From positions 620,001 to 684,000 of the forward strand of contig NZ_AP022608.1 of the NCBI RefSeq assembly GCF_010728925.1: a stretch of DNA of 64,000 nt, written 5' to 3'. Below are positions 27,586 to 35,813 of the stretch, piece by piece. The position numbers and the translations under genes are program-made. Under the pieces are notes generated by a model, which had not been told where the DNA came from, did not search any database, and saw only the letters and a program-made list of their open reading frames with translations. Position 1 is the stretch's first letter, and every line of letters begins with the position of its first letter. This DNA comes from Mycolicibacterium gadium (GTDB lineage Bacteria > Actinomycetota > Actinomycetes > Mycobacteriales > Mycobacteriaceae).

Positions 27586-29069
27586 AAGTGCGTCCGCGCC
27601 TTCTCCTGTTCGAGTACCGCGTCGAGATCTTTGAGTCGCTCCATCGATGACACCGCCCGCTGCGTGCGGTTGTTTTTCGCGAGCAGGTCTCGATGGCGGT
27701 GCACGAATGCCCAGTAGCCCGCGGTGAACGGGCAGGCGTCGTCGCCGAGCCGTTTCTTCGGGTCGTAGGCGCAGTCTGCGCAGTGGTCGCTCATCTTGTT
27801 GATGTAGGCGCCGCCGGACGCGTAGGGCTTGGTGGCGAGCTTGCCGCCGTCGGCGTGCTGGCTCATGCCGATGACGTTGGTCGGCATGACCCACCGGAAG
27901 CCGTCGACGTAGGTGGTGGCGAACCACTCGGTGAGCTCGCGCGGGTGGTAGCCGCGCTGCAGTGCGTGGTTGCCCAGGACCATGAGCCGTTGAATGTGGT
28001 GCGTCCAGCCGCGGTCGCGGACACCCATCAGGGCGTGGCGCAGACATTCGGCGGTCACGGCGTCGGCCTCGAGGTCGGTCCACCAGTCCGGCAGCTTGGC
28101 CCGCGCGTCGAGTTTGTTGTTGCGAAGGTAGGCCGGGCCGAAGTGCCAATAGAGGTGCCACATGTATTCGCGCCAGCCGAGGATCTGGCGGATGAAGCCT
28201 TCGACGGCGGCGAGCGGCGCCTGCTGTTGGCGGTAAGCCTGTTCAGCGGCGTGGACGGCGTCGAGGGGATGTAGTACGCCGAGATTCAAGGGGACGGACA
28301 GCAGTGAGTGCGACATGGCCCAGTCCTGGCCCATCATGGCGTCCTCGTAGCGGCCGAAAAGTTCGAGGCGATGGTCGATGAAACGGGTCAGCGCCCGCTT
28401 GGCTTCCGATGGCGTCACGGCGAAGAGTCGCGGGCCGTCGACGCCGACGGTGTCGATGTCCATGCGGTCGAGGTCGCGGCGCACCTGGTCGTCGATGTCG
28501 TCCTCGCGAGGACGGTATGGCTTCGGGGTGCCAAGTGTCGCTTGCTTTTTGGGTGGAGATTCGCGATTGTCCTCGTCGTAGTTCCAGCGCCGGCCGACGG
28601 GATCAGCGCCATCCATCAGCACGTCGAAGCGGCGGCGCTGGTCGCGGTAGAAGTCCTCCATGCGGAAGCGGGTGCGGTTTCCCGCCCATTCGGCGAACTC
28701 GGCGCGGGGAAGCGCGAAGGTCGGCGTGGGCAGGCCATCGGCGACGAGACCGTGCTTCTTGAGGCGGTGGACGAACCGCTCGGCGGCGTGGGAGGTCGGC
28801 TCGTGGACGAGGACCGGGCGGCCGAAGCGCTCGAGCGCGTCGGTGTAATCGTCGGCCTTGAGCAAAGTGGCGCGGTCGCCGAGGTCGCGCTCGGCGTGGC
28901 GGAGCGCGGACAGGACGAGGTGCAGCTTTTGCCGGTGGTAGCGGCGACGGCGCAGCGCAGAGGTGGCCTCGACGAGCAGGATCTCGCGGTGGGCGTGTTC
29001 TCCGCCGTAGACCGCGGGCCCCAACTGGTCGGCGAAGAGCCACAGCGGCGTGTCATCGTGCGCGGTCAC
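27582..29069 (-). CDS. Fe-S bacterial cryptochrome/photolyase (FeS-BCP)
   Basis: A 495-residue flavoprotein of the deoxyribodipyrimidine photolyase-related family, whose studied members repair (6-4) photoproducts or act as light sensors. It starts with the Rossmann-like antenna domain (PLWLFADQLGPAVYGGEH). The FAD domain includes GWREYMWHLYWHFGP and LMVLGNHALQRGYHPRELTEWF. The 4Fe-4S cysteines are visible: one in TAECLRHALMG and three in SDHCADCAYDPKKRLGDDACPF. Length is normal for the family. Start at ATG 29069; the gene points away from tRNA-Pro. Confidence 0.9.
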   Translation of the reverse strand: MTAHDDTPLWLFADQLGPAVYGGEHAHREILLVEATSALRRRRYHRQKLHLVLSALRHAERDLGDRATLLKADDYTDALERFGRPVLVHEPTSHAAERFVHRLKKHGLVADGLPTPTFALPRAEFAEWAGNRTRFRMEDFYRDQRRRFDVLMDGADPVGRRWNYDEDNRESPPKKQATLGTPKPYRPREDDIDDQVRRDLDRMDIDTVGVDGPRLFAVTPSEAKRALTRFIDHRLELFGRYEDAMMGQDWAMSHSLLSVPLNLGVLHPLDAVHAAEQAYRQQQAPLAAVEGFIRQILGWREYMWHLYWHFGPAYLRNNKLDARAKLPDWWTDLEADAVTAECLRHALMGVRDRGWTHHIQRLMVLGNHALQRGYHPRELTEWFATTYVDGFRWVMPTNVIGMSQHADGGKLATKPYASGGAYINKMSDHCADCAYDPKKRLGDDACPFTAGYWAFVHRHRDLLAKNNRTQRAVSSMERLKDLDAVLEQEKARTHF

Positions 29070-29120
29070 GGGTGGCGAGTACCCGGCCCGAGCGATTGCA
29101 ATTGTGACGGCGCGCTGCGG

Positions 29121-29156
29121 TAGGCTTTCGATCTGCTGCCGGCGATCCCGGCAGCA
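29121..29156 (+). promoter_or_regulatory. tRNA-Pro upstream region: possible -10 and leader hairpin
   Basis: TAGGCT at 29121-29126 could be a -10 element for the tRNA. It is followed by a perfect 9-bp hairpin (TGCTGCCGG 29134-29142, loop CGATC, CCGGCAGCA 29148-29156) that ends 3 bases before the mature tRNA. The hairpin would lie in the 5' leader removed by RNase P. The -10 assignment is weak. Confidence 0.4.
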
Positions 29157-29159
29157 CCA

Positions 29160-29233
<74 letters not shown>

Positions 29234-29246
29234 CAAAAGCGAAAGA

Positions 29247-29277
29247 CCCGCCGGCGCAGCCGAGCGGGTTTTCTTTT
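29247..29277 (+). terminator. Terminator after tRNA-Pro
   Basis: Stem CCCGC-CGGC / GCCG-(A)-GCGGG (29247-29268) with a 3-base loop and one bulged A, followed by TTTTCTTTT. This is a classical intrinsic terminator 14 bases after the tRNA. Confidence 0.8.
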
Positions 29278-29380
29278 GGTCGGGGCCGGTCCTGCACGCC
29301 GGAGGCCAGTTAACGGCGGCACCGTCAATTAATTGTTTGATGAGGGTTTGTGCTGCACACATTACGGATACCTAACGGTC

Positions 29381-30805
29381 ATGAACGGCGTCGGGCTACT
29401 TGGCGGGCGCTACGAACTTCGCGACGTGCTGGGTTACGGCGCTACTGCCGAAGTGTGTGACGGTTGGGACACTCGCTTGAGCCGCCCCGTGGCTATCAAG
29501 CTCCTTCGCCGAGGTCTGAGCTCGCAAGCCGACATCCGGCAACGGTTCGAAATCGAGGCGCGCGCTGCGGCCGCTCTCAACCACTCAAACATCGTCCGGG
29601 TGTATGACATCGGCAACGACAACGAGACTCCGTTTATCGTGATGGAGCGTCTGCCGGGCGACACCCTCGGCGACCAGATTGCGCTCGGACCGCTCCCTCC
29701 GGCGCAGGTTTGTGCGGCGCTGCGCGGCGTGCTCGCGGCTCTTGCCGTCGCGCACGATGCGGGAATGCTGCATCGTGACATCAAGCCCGGTAATTTGCTG
29801 ATCGCGCCATCGGGCACCGTCAAAGTTGCCGATTTCGGAATCGTGAAGACCGCCGCATCTGTCCATACGACGACTGGTCATGTCGTCGGCACGCTGGCTT
29901 ACATGAGCCCCGACAGGGTCAGCGGCAAGCCTGCATCCGTTGATGACGATCTCTATGCCGTCGGTGTCGTCGGGTATGAGGCGCTGACGGGTCAAAAGCC
30001 GTTTCCGCAAGAGGACATAATGCCGCTGGCCCATGCGATCGTCGAGGGCCGTCCACCGCCATTGAAGGATTTACGTCCAGACATCGATCCATTACTTGCC
30101 GACGTGATCGAGCGTGCGATGTCACCAGATCCGCTCCGGCGCTTCGGTAGCGCCGATGCGATGCGGAGGGCGTTGGACGGAGAAGCGATTGCGCTCGTCG
30201 GCCCCGTCCCGGCAATTGCTCATGGGCGATCGCCGAGGATATTAGGAATTCGACGGAAGAGCTCACCACCGGTGAAGGCGGTGTCGGCTACCTCGGTCAA
30301 ACGCTCACCGGAGCGGGTGCTCAAAGTTGCCGGGTCCGGAGTTCTATTAGGGGCGATGGCACTGGCAGTGCTTGCCTTTACGTCGAATCCGTCGTCGACG
30401 ACACCCACGACCGCACCCGGAACCTTCAGCGTCAGCACCCCTGTGCCTTCCCCGATTGGGGTGACCGAAGTCCCGCAGCCGACAACGCTGACCGTTACTC
30501 CCTCTCCTGTGCCCGTGGTGGTGTTGGTGGAGGCGGAACAGCCCTCGCCAACACGCGTGGTGGAGCAAACGAGGCCACCCCAACCACGCCGCACGGGCAG
30601 CTTCAGCGGTGGCGGCTCAGGCAACAGCGGCAGCGGGAATGGTTACGGCAGTGTCAGCCGCGGCGACATAAAAGGCAACATCAACGGCACCAGGGGTGCT
30701 GGCGATCGAAGGACCGGTAACGGAAACAACGGGAGCGCGAACGGAAACAACGGGAGCGCGAACGGAAACAACGGGAGCGCGAACGGAAATAGTGGGAAAC
30801 GGTAA
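29381..30805 (+). CDS. Membrane Ser/Thr protein kinase (PknB-like)
   Basis: A 474-residue Hanks-type kinase. The N-terminal catalytic domain (~1-270) shows the glycine loop GYGATAEV, the lysine in VAIKLL, the helix-C Glu in FEIEARAAAA, catalytic loop HRDIKPGN, DFG, and the P+1 region GTLAYMSPDRVSG, where Asp replaces the usual Glu of SPE. A basic juxtamembrane linker, one transmembrane helix near residue 325 (LLGAMALAVLAF) and an outside tail rich in Pro/Thr, then Gly/Asn/Ser, follow. The tail has no PASTA or other known sensor domain. I chose ATG 29381 because residues upstream are not kinase-like. Target unknown; it stands alone upstream of the metal island. Confidence 0.9.
   Translation: MNGVGLLGGRYELRDVLGYGATAEVCDGWDTRLSRPVAIKLLRRGLSSQADIRQRFEIEARAAAALNHSNIVRVYDIGNDNETPFIVMERLPGDTLGDQIALGPLPPAQVCAALRGVLAALAVAHDAGMLHRDIKPGNLLIAPSGTVKVADFGIVKTAASVHTTTGHVVGTLAYMSPDRVSGKPASVDDDLYAVGVVGYEALTGQKPFPQEDIMPLAHAIVEGRPPPLKDLRPDIDPLLADVIERAMSPDPLRRFGSADAMRRALDGEAIALVGPVPAIAHGRSPRILGIRRKSSPPVKAVSATSVKRSPERVLKVAGSGVLLGAMALAVLAFTSNPSSTTPTTAPGTFSVSTPVPSPIGVTEVPQPTTLTVTPSPVPVVVLVEAEQPSPTRVVEQTRPPQPRRTGSFSGGGSGNSGSGNGYGSVSRGDIKGNINGTRGAGDRRTGNGNNGSANGNNGSANGNNGSANGNSGKR
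30721..30795 (+). repeat. 21-bp tandem repeats in kinase C-terminus
   Basis: Three exact copies of a 21-base unit (30721-30741, 30742-30762, 30763-30783) plus a degenerate partial copy encode NGNNGSA repeats at the extracellular end of the kinase. Exact DNA identity implies recent expansion or a slippage-prone locus. Confidence 0.9.
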
Positions 30806-30948
30806 GCCGCGGTAACCGTCCGCGGCCCGGTCGGCGCGGCCGATGCGGCCGTGGCGCCCCACCGAGGCCGTCGCAAGCGAACACCGTGCTGGAAAAGTTC
30901 AGCAATCCCGTTCGACGGTGAAAAGTTCTCGGTGGCTGTTATCCGCGA

Positions 30949-32208
30949 TTAGGCGGCGTGCGTTGGGGCGCTGGATAATTCCGGGTCCAGTCGGCCCGTG
31001 CGGTCGAGCCGGTAGAGCGCCGCGGCAGCTGCCAGCCCGACCGCTGTCAACGCGAACCAGATGAGTTCTTCACGCCCGGCGGCGCGGGCGGCTTGCATCA
31101 GCGCGCCGGTGGCCAGATTGCCTGCCAAAATGCCGATGCCCACAATCGTGTTGTAGAAGCCGTAATGTGTCCCGACCAATCGGTTCTTGGCCAACGAGAC
31201 GACGGTGTCCATCTCGAAGGGAAACACTGCTGCGGAGCCGACAGCAAGAACTGCTGCGGCAACGACCAGGGCGCCGACTGCGGCAAGCTCGCCGAACCGT
31301 GCTGCGCTGGGGAACGCGATCAGTGGGGTGAAGGCGGTGGCAAGGATCAGCATGCCGATCACCAGCGAGTGCCCCGACCCCCAGCGCCTGGTGAACCATC
31401 GGGTGATGCGCAGCTGCCCTGCAACGGCCACAAGTCCCGACACGACGAAGACCATTGCGACGACAAGCGATTCATGGGCGGGTACGAGGTTCTTAGCGTG
31501 CAACGGCAGCGCCAGGTAAACCTGAAAGGACAGAATGTAGGAGCCGATCATCGCGGTGGCGAAAAGTAGGAAGGATCGGTTTGCGAGGACCGTCCGCCAA
31601 TCGTGCAGAACGGTGGTCTTCTCGAGTTGCGGCGTCGCCCGATGCTGCGGCAATGCGAACAGCTGGGCGACGGTCAGAATCGCGAACACGACCGCAGCCG
31701 ACGCCGCGACTACGCGAAAGTCGAAGGCCAACAGTGCAAGCCCAACCAACGGCCCGGCCAGTATTCCCGCTTGATAGAAGATGTTGAATGTCGCGAACGC
31801 TTCGACGCGTCGTGGTCCTGAATCGGCGGCGAGGTAGGCGCGAACAGCCGGATTGAACAGAGCACCCGCGAAACCTGTTGCTGCGGAAGCGATCAGCACC
31901 GCAGGTAGCGAATCGGCGACCACCAGCAAGGCGAATCCGCCGGTGCGGAGTATGCACCCGGCGACGATCAGCGGCTTGAACCCGAGGCGGTCGGCGAGTG
32001 TGCCGCCCACAATGAACATGCCCTGCTGCGAGAAGTTCCGTACGCCCAGCACGAGACCGATCGCCCACGCGGCAAGTCCAAGCGGACCGGCGAGATACCC
32101 GGCGAGATAGGGCATCAGCATGTAGAAACCCAGGTTGATGCCGAACTGATTGACCATCAACATCCGGCTGGGCCAGCCGAAGCTACGAAACTGTCCGGTG
32201 AAGCTCAT
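30949..32208 (-). CDS. MFS transporter, Rv0849 type
   Basis: A 419-residue major-facilitator protein with twelve hydrophobic segments and an MFS loop ([17 protein letters not shown]) between helices 2 and 3. It is the third gene of an operon with cysK2 and lpqS, the same order as Rv0847-Rv0848-Rv0849 in M. tuberculosis, where the cluster is copper-induced through RicR. The ATG overlaps the cysK2 stop as ATGA (32205-32208). Substrate unknown; a sulfur metabolite or metal chelate is possible from context only. Confidence 0.88.
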   Translation of the reverse strand: MSFTGQFRSFGWPSRMLMVNQFGINLGFYMLMPYLAGYLAGPLGLAAWAIGLVLGVRNFSQQGMFIVGGTLADRLGFKPLIVAGCILRTGGFALLVVADSLPAVLIASAATGFAGALFNPAVRAYLAADSGPRRVEAFATFNIFYQAGILAGPLVGLALLAFDFRVVAASAAVVFAILTVAQLFALPQHRATPQLEKTTVLHDWRTVLANRSFLLFATAMIGSYILSFQVYLALPLHAKNLVPAHESLVVAMVFVVSGLVAVAGQLRITRWFTRRWGSGHSLVIGMLILATAFTPLIAFPSAARFGELAAVGALVVAAAVLAVGSAAVFPFEMDTVVSLAKNRLVGTHYGFYNTIVGIGILAGNLATGALMQAARAAGREELIWFALTAVGLAAAAALYRLDRTGRLDPELSSAPTHAA

Positions 32209-33314
32209 CGCGAGACCGCTGTCGGATCTGTGATCGATGACGTTCGTGTCCAGGATGTGACGACGTGATTGCGTGGATCGGTGATGAGTTCTGGATCGCG
32301 TGGCGGAGTGCCGGTAAACAGCCCGTTGACGCCGCAGTAGTCATCGTTGTAGACGGTATCGAAGTAGCGTTGCGGCCCATCGGGAAAGACCGCCGCAATG
32401 GTTGCGCTGGATGAATTGGTCCGTGCGACCCAACCGGCTACCAGAGCGACCGCGCCGACGCTCCAGCCACCTGTGGCGTAGTGGGTAGCGGCCAGCGTGC
32501 GGCATGCCCATACGGCTTCCTCGGGAGCGACCCAGTGAACTTCATTGAAGGCGGCGTAGTCCACATTGCGAGGGTAGATACTCGACCCCAGCCCACGCAT
32601 CAATCGGGGCCGGGCCGGCTGACCGAAGATGGTTGAGCCGATTGTGTCGACGCCGATGAGCTGCAGTTCGGGATTGGTTTCACGCAGTACCCGCGCTATG
32701 CCGGCCGAATGGCCTCCGGTGCCGACAGAGCAGACGAGTACGTCGATCGCGCCCAGTTGCGCTGACAGCTCTTCTGCCAGACCCCGATAGGCGTCGACGT
32801 TGTCGGGATTGTTGTATTGATCCGGATACCACGCGTCGGGGTCGGATTCGAGGATCTCCATCACGCGGTTTCGTCGCGCCTGCTGCCACCCACCTTCGGG
32901 ATGCGGTTCGGTGACGACATCGACGTCGGCGCCGTACGCGGTCAGCATCCGCGAGATGATCGGCTCGAGTCCGGGATCTGTAATGAGAGTCACTGGGTGG
33001 CCATAGACAGTGCCGGCCAGGGCCAGCCCTAGTCCCAATGTGCCGCTTGTTGATTCGACGATACGGCTGCCGGGCCCCAAGTCGCCGCGGACGCGGCCTC
33101 GTTCGACCATGTGGATGGCGGGACGGTCTTTCATTCCGCCGGGGTTGAACCCTTCGAGTTTGGCCCAAAACCCGCGACTGCCGTCTGTGAACGGCGCCGC
33201 AATCCTCAGTACAGGTGTATTTCCGACCATCGTGCCGGGCTTGTCGAAGCGACGCAGGCGTTGATGATGGACGGCGTAGTGGTGTGGCGAGTGAACGGAC
33301 AGAGCATGGCTCAT
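32205..33314 (-). CDS. cysK2: S-sulfocysteine synthase CysK2
   Basis: A 369-residue PLP enzyme of the cysteine synthase family. The PLP lysine is in [19 protein letters not shown], the substrate loop is [13 protein letters not shown], and the phosphate-binding loop is [14 protein letters not shown]. The long C-terminal part distinguishes CysK2 (Rv0848), shown to make S-sulfocysteine from O-phosphoserine and thiosulfate, from ordinary CysK1/CysM. It lies between lpqS and the MFS gene, overlapping the latter by 4 bases. ATG start at 33314. Confidence 0.87.
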   Translation of the reverse strand: MSHALSVHSPHHYAVHHQRLRRFDKPGTMVGNTPVLRIAAPFTDGSRGFWAKLEGFNPGGMKDRPAIHMVERGRVRGDLGPGSRIVESTSGTLGLGLALAGTVYGHPVTLITDPGLEPIISRMLTAYGADVDVVTEPHPEGGWQQARRNRVMEILESDPDAWYPDQYNNPDNVDAYRGLAEELSAQLGAIDVLVCSVGTGGHSAGIARVLRETNPELQLIGVDTIGSTIFGQPARPRLMRGLGSSIYPRNVDYAAFNEVHWVAPEEAVWACRTLAATHYATGGWSVGAVALVAGWVARTNSSSATIAAVFPDGPQRYFDTVYNDDYCGVNGLFTGTPPRDPELITDPRNHVVTSWTRTSSITDPTAVSR

Positions 33315-33420
33315 GAACGTGGGTCACTTTCGGTGATGCCACGACGTTCTTTGCCGCGGCGGCTGACATGGATAGCGTTCACCGACTCGCGCCAAGGGAC
33401 GCGAATCTGGCGCTACCGAA

Positions 33421-33831
33421 TCAGCGGCGCGCGATGCAGAGTCGAAGCAGCAGCTGCTGCCCGGCGACGGAACCACCCCGTCTTGGAGGGCCTCGGATAA
33501 CAGCAGGCGAACCCGTTGCCCACATGGAGAATGCCGCGCCGATGACGGCGACGAGGCCGATTGCGACCAGTAGCGTCACTGTGCGCGGCAAGGGGGCTTC
33601 GGCGAACGCGTTGGGCGCGATGGGGACGGAACCGTCCTGCACGTGCGGGTGCTCTATGACGGCAGCAAAGTCGTTCGAGATGGACGACGACAGGGCGTGC
33701 GGGCCATGATGCGCCAGGGGGTTGTGCTCGGTGAGTTTCCATCCGGTACCGGCAACCAGCACGACAAGCGCGACCAGTAGCGCGATGACGGCGTGCCGTC
33801 GCGCACTAAAGGGAGCGTCGTTGTACCTCAC
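33421..33831 (-). CDS. lpqS: LpqS-like copper-associated membrane protein
   Basis: A 136-residue protein resembling M. tuberculosis LpqS (Rv0847). An N-terminal hydrophobic segment (VIALLVALVVLVAGTGWKL) precedes a His-rich exported stretch (TEHNPLAHHGPHALS, IEHPHVQDG), a second hydrophobic segment (TVTLLVAIGLVAVIGAAFSM) and the conserved basic tail RGPPRRGG...LCIARR. The usual lipobox Cys is not seen, so it may be membrane-spanning rather than a lipoprotein. The GTG overlaps the stop of an upstream small ORF as GTGA and has no clear Shine-Dalgarno, implying translational coupling. Confidence 0.75.
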   Translation of the reverse strand: MRYNDAPFSARRHAVIALLVALVVLVAGTGWKLTEHNPLAHHGPHALSSSISNDFAAVIEHPHVQDGSVPIAPNAFAEAPLPRTVTLLVAIGLVAVIGAAFSMWATGSPAVIRGPPRRGGSVAGQQLLLRLCIARR

Positions 33832-34022
33832 AATGCAGCCGACTGTAGCAGCGGATCGAGCTCGTTTTGGGGACCCGTCGATTCGACGCCATGTTGTGAT
33901 CGTGCCGCGACGAACGCGTGTTGGCGGCTTCCGCTATTGGCAGTCAGTTCGATACGCAGTCGAGTGTGATTGACTGCTAATGCTTTTGACGAAATGTTTA
34001 TCTTCCGCGCACGGGCATACAT
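33828..34022 (-). CDS. Putative leader ORF upstream of lpqS
   Basis: A 64-residue open frame (MYARARKINISSKALAVNHT... to LLQSAAL) with no recognised domain. Its ATG at 34022 lies directly after the -10-like TAGATAAT inside dyad 1, so the message would begin at or near the start codon (leaderless). Its stop overlaps the lpqS GTG by 4 bases. Codon use is only partly GC-rich at third positions, so it could be a translated leader whose role is coupling rather than a stable protein. The region from 34053 to 34273, further upstream, shows no gene. Confidence 0.45.
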   Translation of the reverse strand: MYARARKINISSKALAVNHTRLRIELTANSGSRQHAFVAARSQHGVESTGPQNELDPLLQSAAL

Positions 34023-34029
34023 GCTGATT

Positions 34030-34052
34030 ATCTACGGTTTCACTCCGTAGAT
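34030..34052 (-). promoter_or_regulatory. Dyad 1: operator-like palindrome upstream of lpqS operon
   Basis: Perfect 8-bp arms ATCTACGG (34030-34037) and CCGTAGAT (34045-34052) flank a 7-bp spacer. On the minus strand the second arm runs into TAGATAATC, a good -10 hexamer region (34034-34027), so a bound protein would block RNA polymerase. The same element recurs at 35781-35803. CTAC/GTAG half-sites resemble those of BlaI/CopY repressors, but the spacing is wider than their classical boxes. Confidence 0.7.
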
Positions 34053-34273
34053 TGGCGGTTGCTTACCGAATCTAGACATCCTGCCGATGCGATGGCTCCG
34101 TGCGCTCGCAGTGCATTCTGTTCGGCGCCGGTGCATCCCATGCATCGCCCTGTTGTGATGGGAATCACACGTGATGCTGCCGCAACATCCATGTGGAAGC
34201 GACTCAACACAGGGGTCTTGTGACTCGCGGTGGGAATGGACGACGCGTGTCCCTGGCTAATATCTCGACGCCG

Positions 34274-35197
34274 TCAGTGGTGACACAGATGTTGGATAAG
34301 GGCAGGCGCGCCGAGCATCATCGTCATGCTCATTGCGAGCATAAGTCTCTGGCTCCACTTGGCTCGCCCGCGCGCAGGCTGAGCAAGTCGGATCGCGCGC
34401 GCTGCTACCGCGGTGCCGGCCGCCGCCAACCCTTCGGCGGGGACGGAACTGTGTGGTTCTGCCATGGCAAGCAGACCGCCCAGGATGGGGTTGACCCCAT
34501 GTCGGCGAGCGGCAGCGTCGTCAGCGCACATCTCCAGCAGTTCAGCAACCGCATGAGCGCCCTGCTGCATCAAGGGCAGTCGCGGAAGGGCCGCCGCCAT
34601 CGCTCGCAGCACCATCAGTAGCTGGTGATGCCGACCGGCGATATGTGCCTGCTCATGCGCCAAGACAGCGGAAAGCTCGGAGCTGGCCAAAGACGACCAC
34701 GCAGCACTGGTTACCACGATCGCAGGAGGGCGCCCGGACACGCAGTAGGCCGCCGATCTCTGGGCGTCGACGACGACAACGCCGGGGCGCGTGGTCCGCC
34801 GACCCACCAGCAGCACTGCGTTGGCGTGCTCGCGGCTTCGCGACCTCAGCTGCGTGACCGATCGACTGGTTCTCACGAAGAAGATGATCAACACACTGAT
34901 GCCGACGATCGTCAACGCTATTGAGCCACTTAGGCCGGGGAGCCCCCCGTGCTCGGAAAGCCCGAACAACTCGAGGCACAAGGTGACCGCCGACGTGCCG
35001 AAGACCCCGTCGATAGCTGCAGCACCGATGAGCACCACGGCGATGACCCATGCGATGAGCGTCGCTGCGATCGCCGTCAACCAGGCCGCCACTCCCAGCT
35101 GAGGGCTGACGCCGGACTTGGTGAGCCGTCGCAGAAGTGATGGTAGAAGCCAGGCCAGCGCGGCGCCGTAGAGCAGCAGCCATAAGCCAGTGGTCAT
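34274..35197 (-). CDS. M56-family membrane zinc metalloprotease (BlaR1-like)
   Basis: A 307-residue membrane protease. Hydrophobic helices lie near residues 3-25, 35-60, 88-108 and 283-300, with the zinc motif HEQAH in SAVLAHEQAHIAGRHHQL and a downstream ECADDAAARRHG-like element (MCADDAAARRHG). It lacks the C-terminal penicillin-binding sensor domain of BlaR1, like M. tuberculosis Rv1845c. Family members cleave BlaI-type repressors after a signal. Its ATG overlaps the stop of the repressor frame (35194-35197), confirming that the two formed one translational unit. Confidence 0.85.
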   Translation of the reverse strand: MTTGLWLLLYGAALAWLLPSLLRRLTKSGVSPQLGVAAWLTAIAATLIAWVIAVVLIGAAAIDGVFGTSAVTLCLELFGLSEHGGLPGLSGSIALTIVGISVLIIFFVRTSRSVTQLRSRSREHANAVLLVGRRTTRPGVVVVDAQRSAAYCVSGRPPAIVVTSAAWSSLASSELSAVLAHEQAHIAGRHHQLLMVLRAMAAALPRLPLMQQGAHAVAELLEMCADDAAARRHGVNPILGGLLAMAEPHSSVPAEGLAAAGTAVAARAIRLAQPARGRAKWSQRLMLAMSMTMMLGAPALIQHLCHH

Positions 35198-35565
35198 CGG
35201 CGCCGGGTACCTCCACGGCGCAACGCTGAGCGCAATTGCGCAGATTCTTCAGCGCTCATCTGCTCGACGAAAAAGGCCAACACCGCATTGGTGTCGCCGC
35301 CCGTCTCGAATGCAGCGCGCATCAGTCGCGCGGAACGCTCTTCGCGACTCATCACAGGGCGATACAATTACGCCTTGCCGCTGCGTTCACGGCTCAGCCA
35401 CTCCTTGCGATGGAGGTTGTCCATCGTCGACATCACGGTGGTGTAGGCGATCTGGCGATCGGCGGAGAGTTCGTCAAATATCTGGCGCACTGTCACGGGA
35501 TCTTCGTAGTCCCAAACGAGGTCCATGATGACGGCCTCCAGGTCACCGAAAGCTCGCTGTTGCAT
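35194..35565 (-). pseudogene. BlaI/CopY-family repressor interrupted by an in-frame stop
   Basis: The winged-helix half is intact: RAFGDLEAVIMDLVW, PVTVRQIFDELSADRQIAYTTVMSTMDNLHRKEWLSRERSGKA. A TAA follows (35368-35370 on this strand) where relatives have Tyr. The same frame then continues for 57 sense codons, LYRPVMSREERSARLMRAAF to QLRSALRRGGTRRR, which is the normal dimerisation domain, and ends overlapping the M56 ATG. One base change, no frameshift. The ATG at 35565 has GGAG 8 bases upstream and gives the family N-terminus (stop at codon 66); a GTG at 35625 would add 20 residues. Recent nonsense mutation, sequencing error or readthrough are all possible. Confidence 0.8.
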
Positions 35566-35780
35566 GTCGTACTCCGCATCGACACGGTCCGACGTCCACC
35601 GCGTCACTCGACTGTTCTTCGACACAATCTAACTGTCGTCTGGGTCAAGCGGCTGTGACACGCACGCGTGATGCACGGGTTGCGTCGCCAAGACCCGGAT
35701 TTGAGCAGACCGCGACCGGCGTGGCAGGTCGGCGACGCAATCATTCGGAATACGCGACCCGCCGTATCTCATCTCCGCTC

Positions 35781-35803
35781 ATCTACGGTCTTACCCCGTA
35801 GAC
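35781..35803 (+). promoter_or_regulatory. Dyad 2: operator-like palindrome between blaI and ycnI
   Basis: Arms ATCTACGG (35781-35788) and CCGTAGAC (35796-35803) with a 7-bp spacer; it matches dyad 1 at 19 of 23 positions. On the plus strand the second arm overlaps TAGACT (35799-35804), a good mycobacterial -10. It sits in the divergent region between the repressor/M56 genes (minus) and the ycnI operon (plus), so it could control both directions. Confidence 0.7.
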
Positions 35804-35813
35804 TGTGCCCGCG

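Noticed and set aside
34030..35803. Dyads as MerR/CueR-type operators
   Set aside because: Arm and spacer lengths resemble CueR sites, but the dyads overlap the -10 rather than lie between -35 and -10, no -35 is seen, and no merR-type gene is present.
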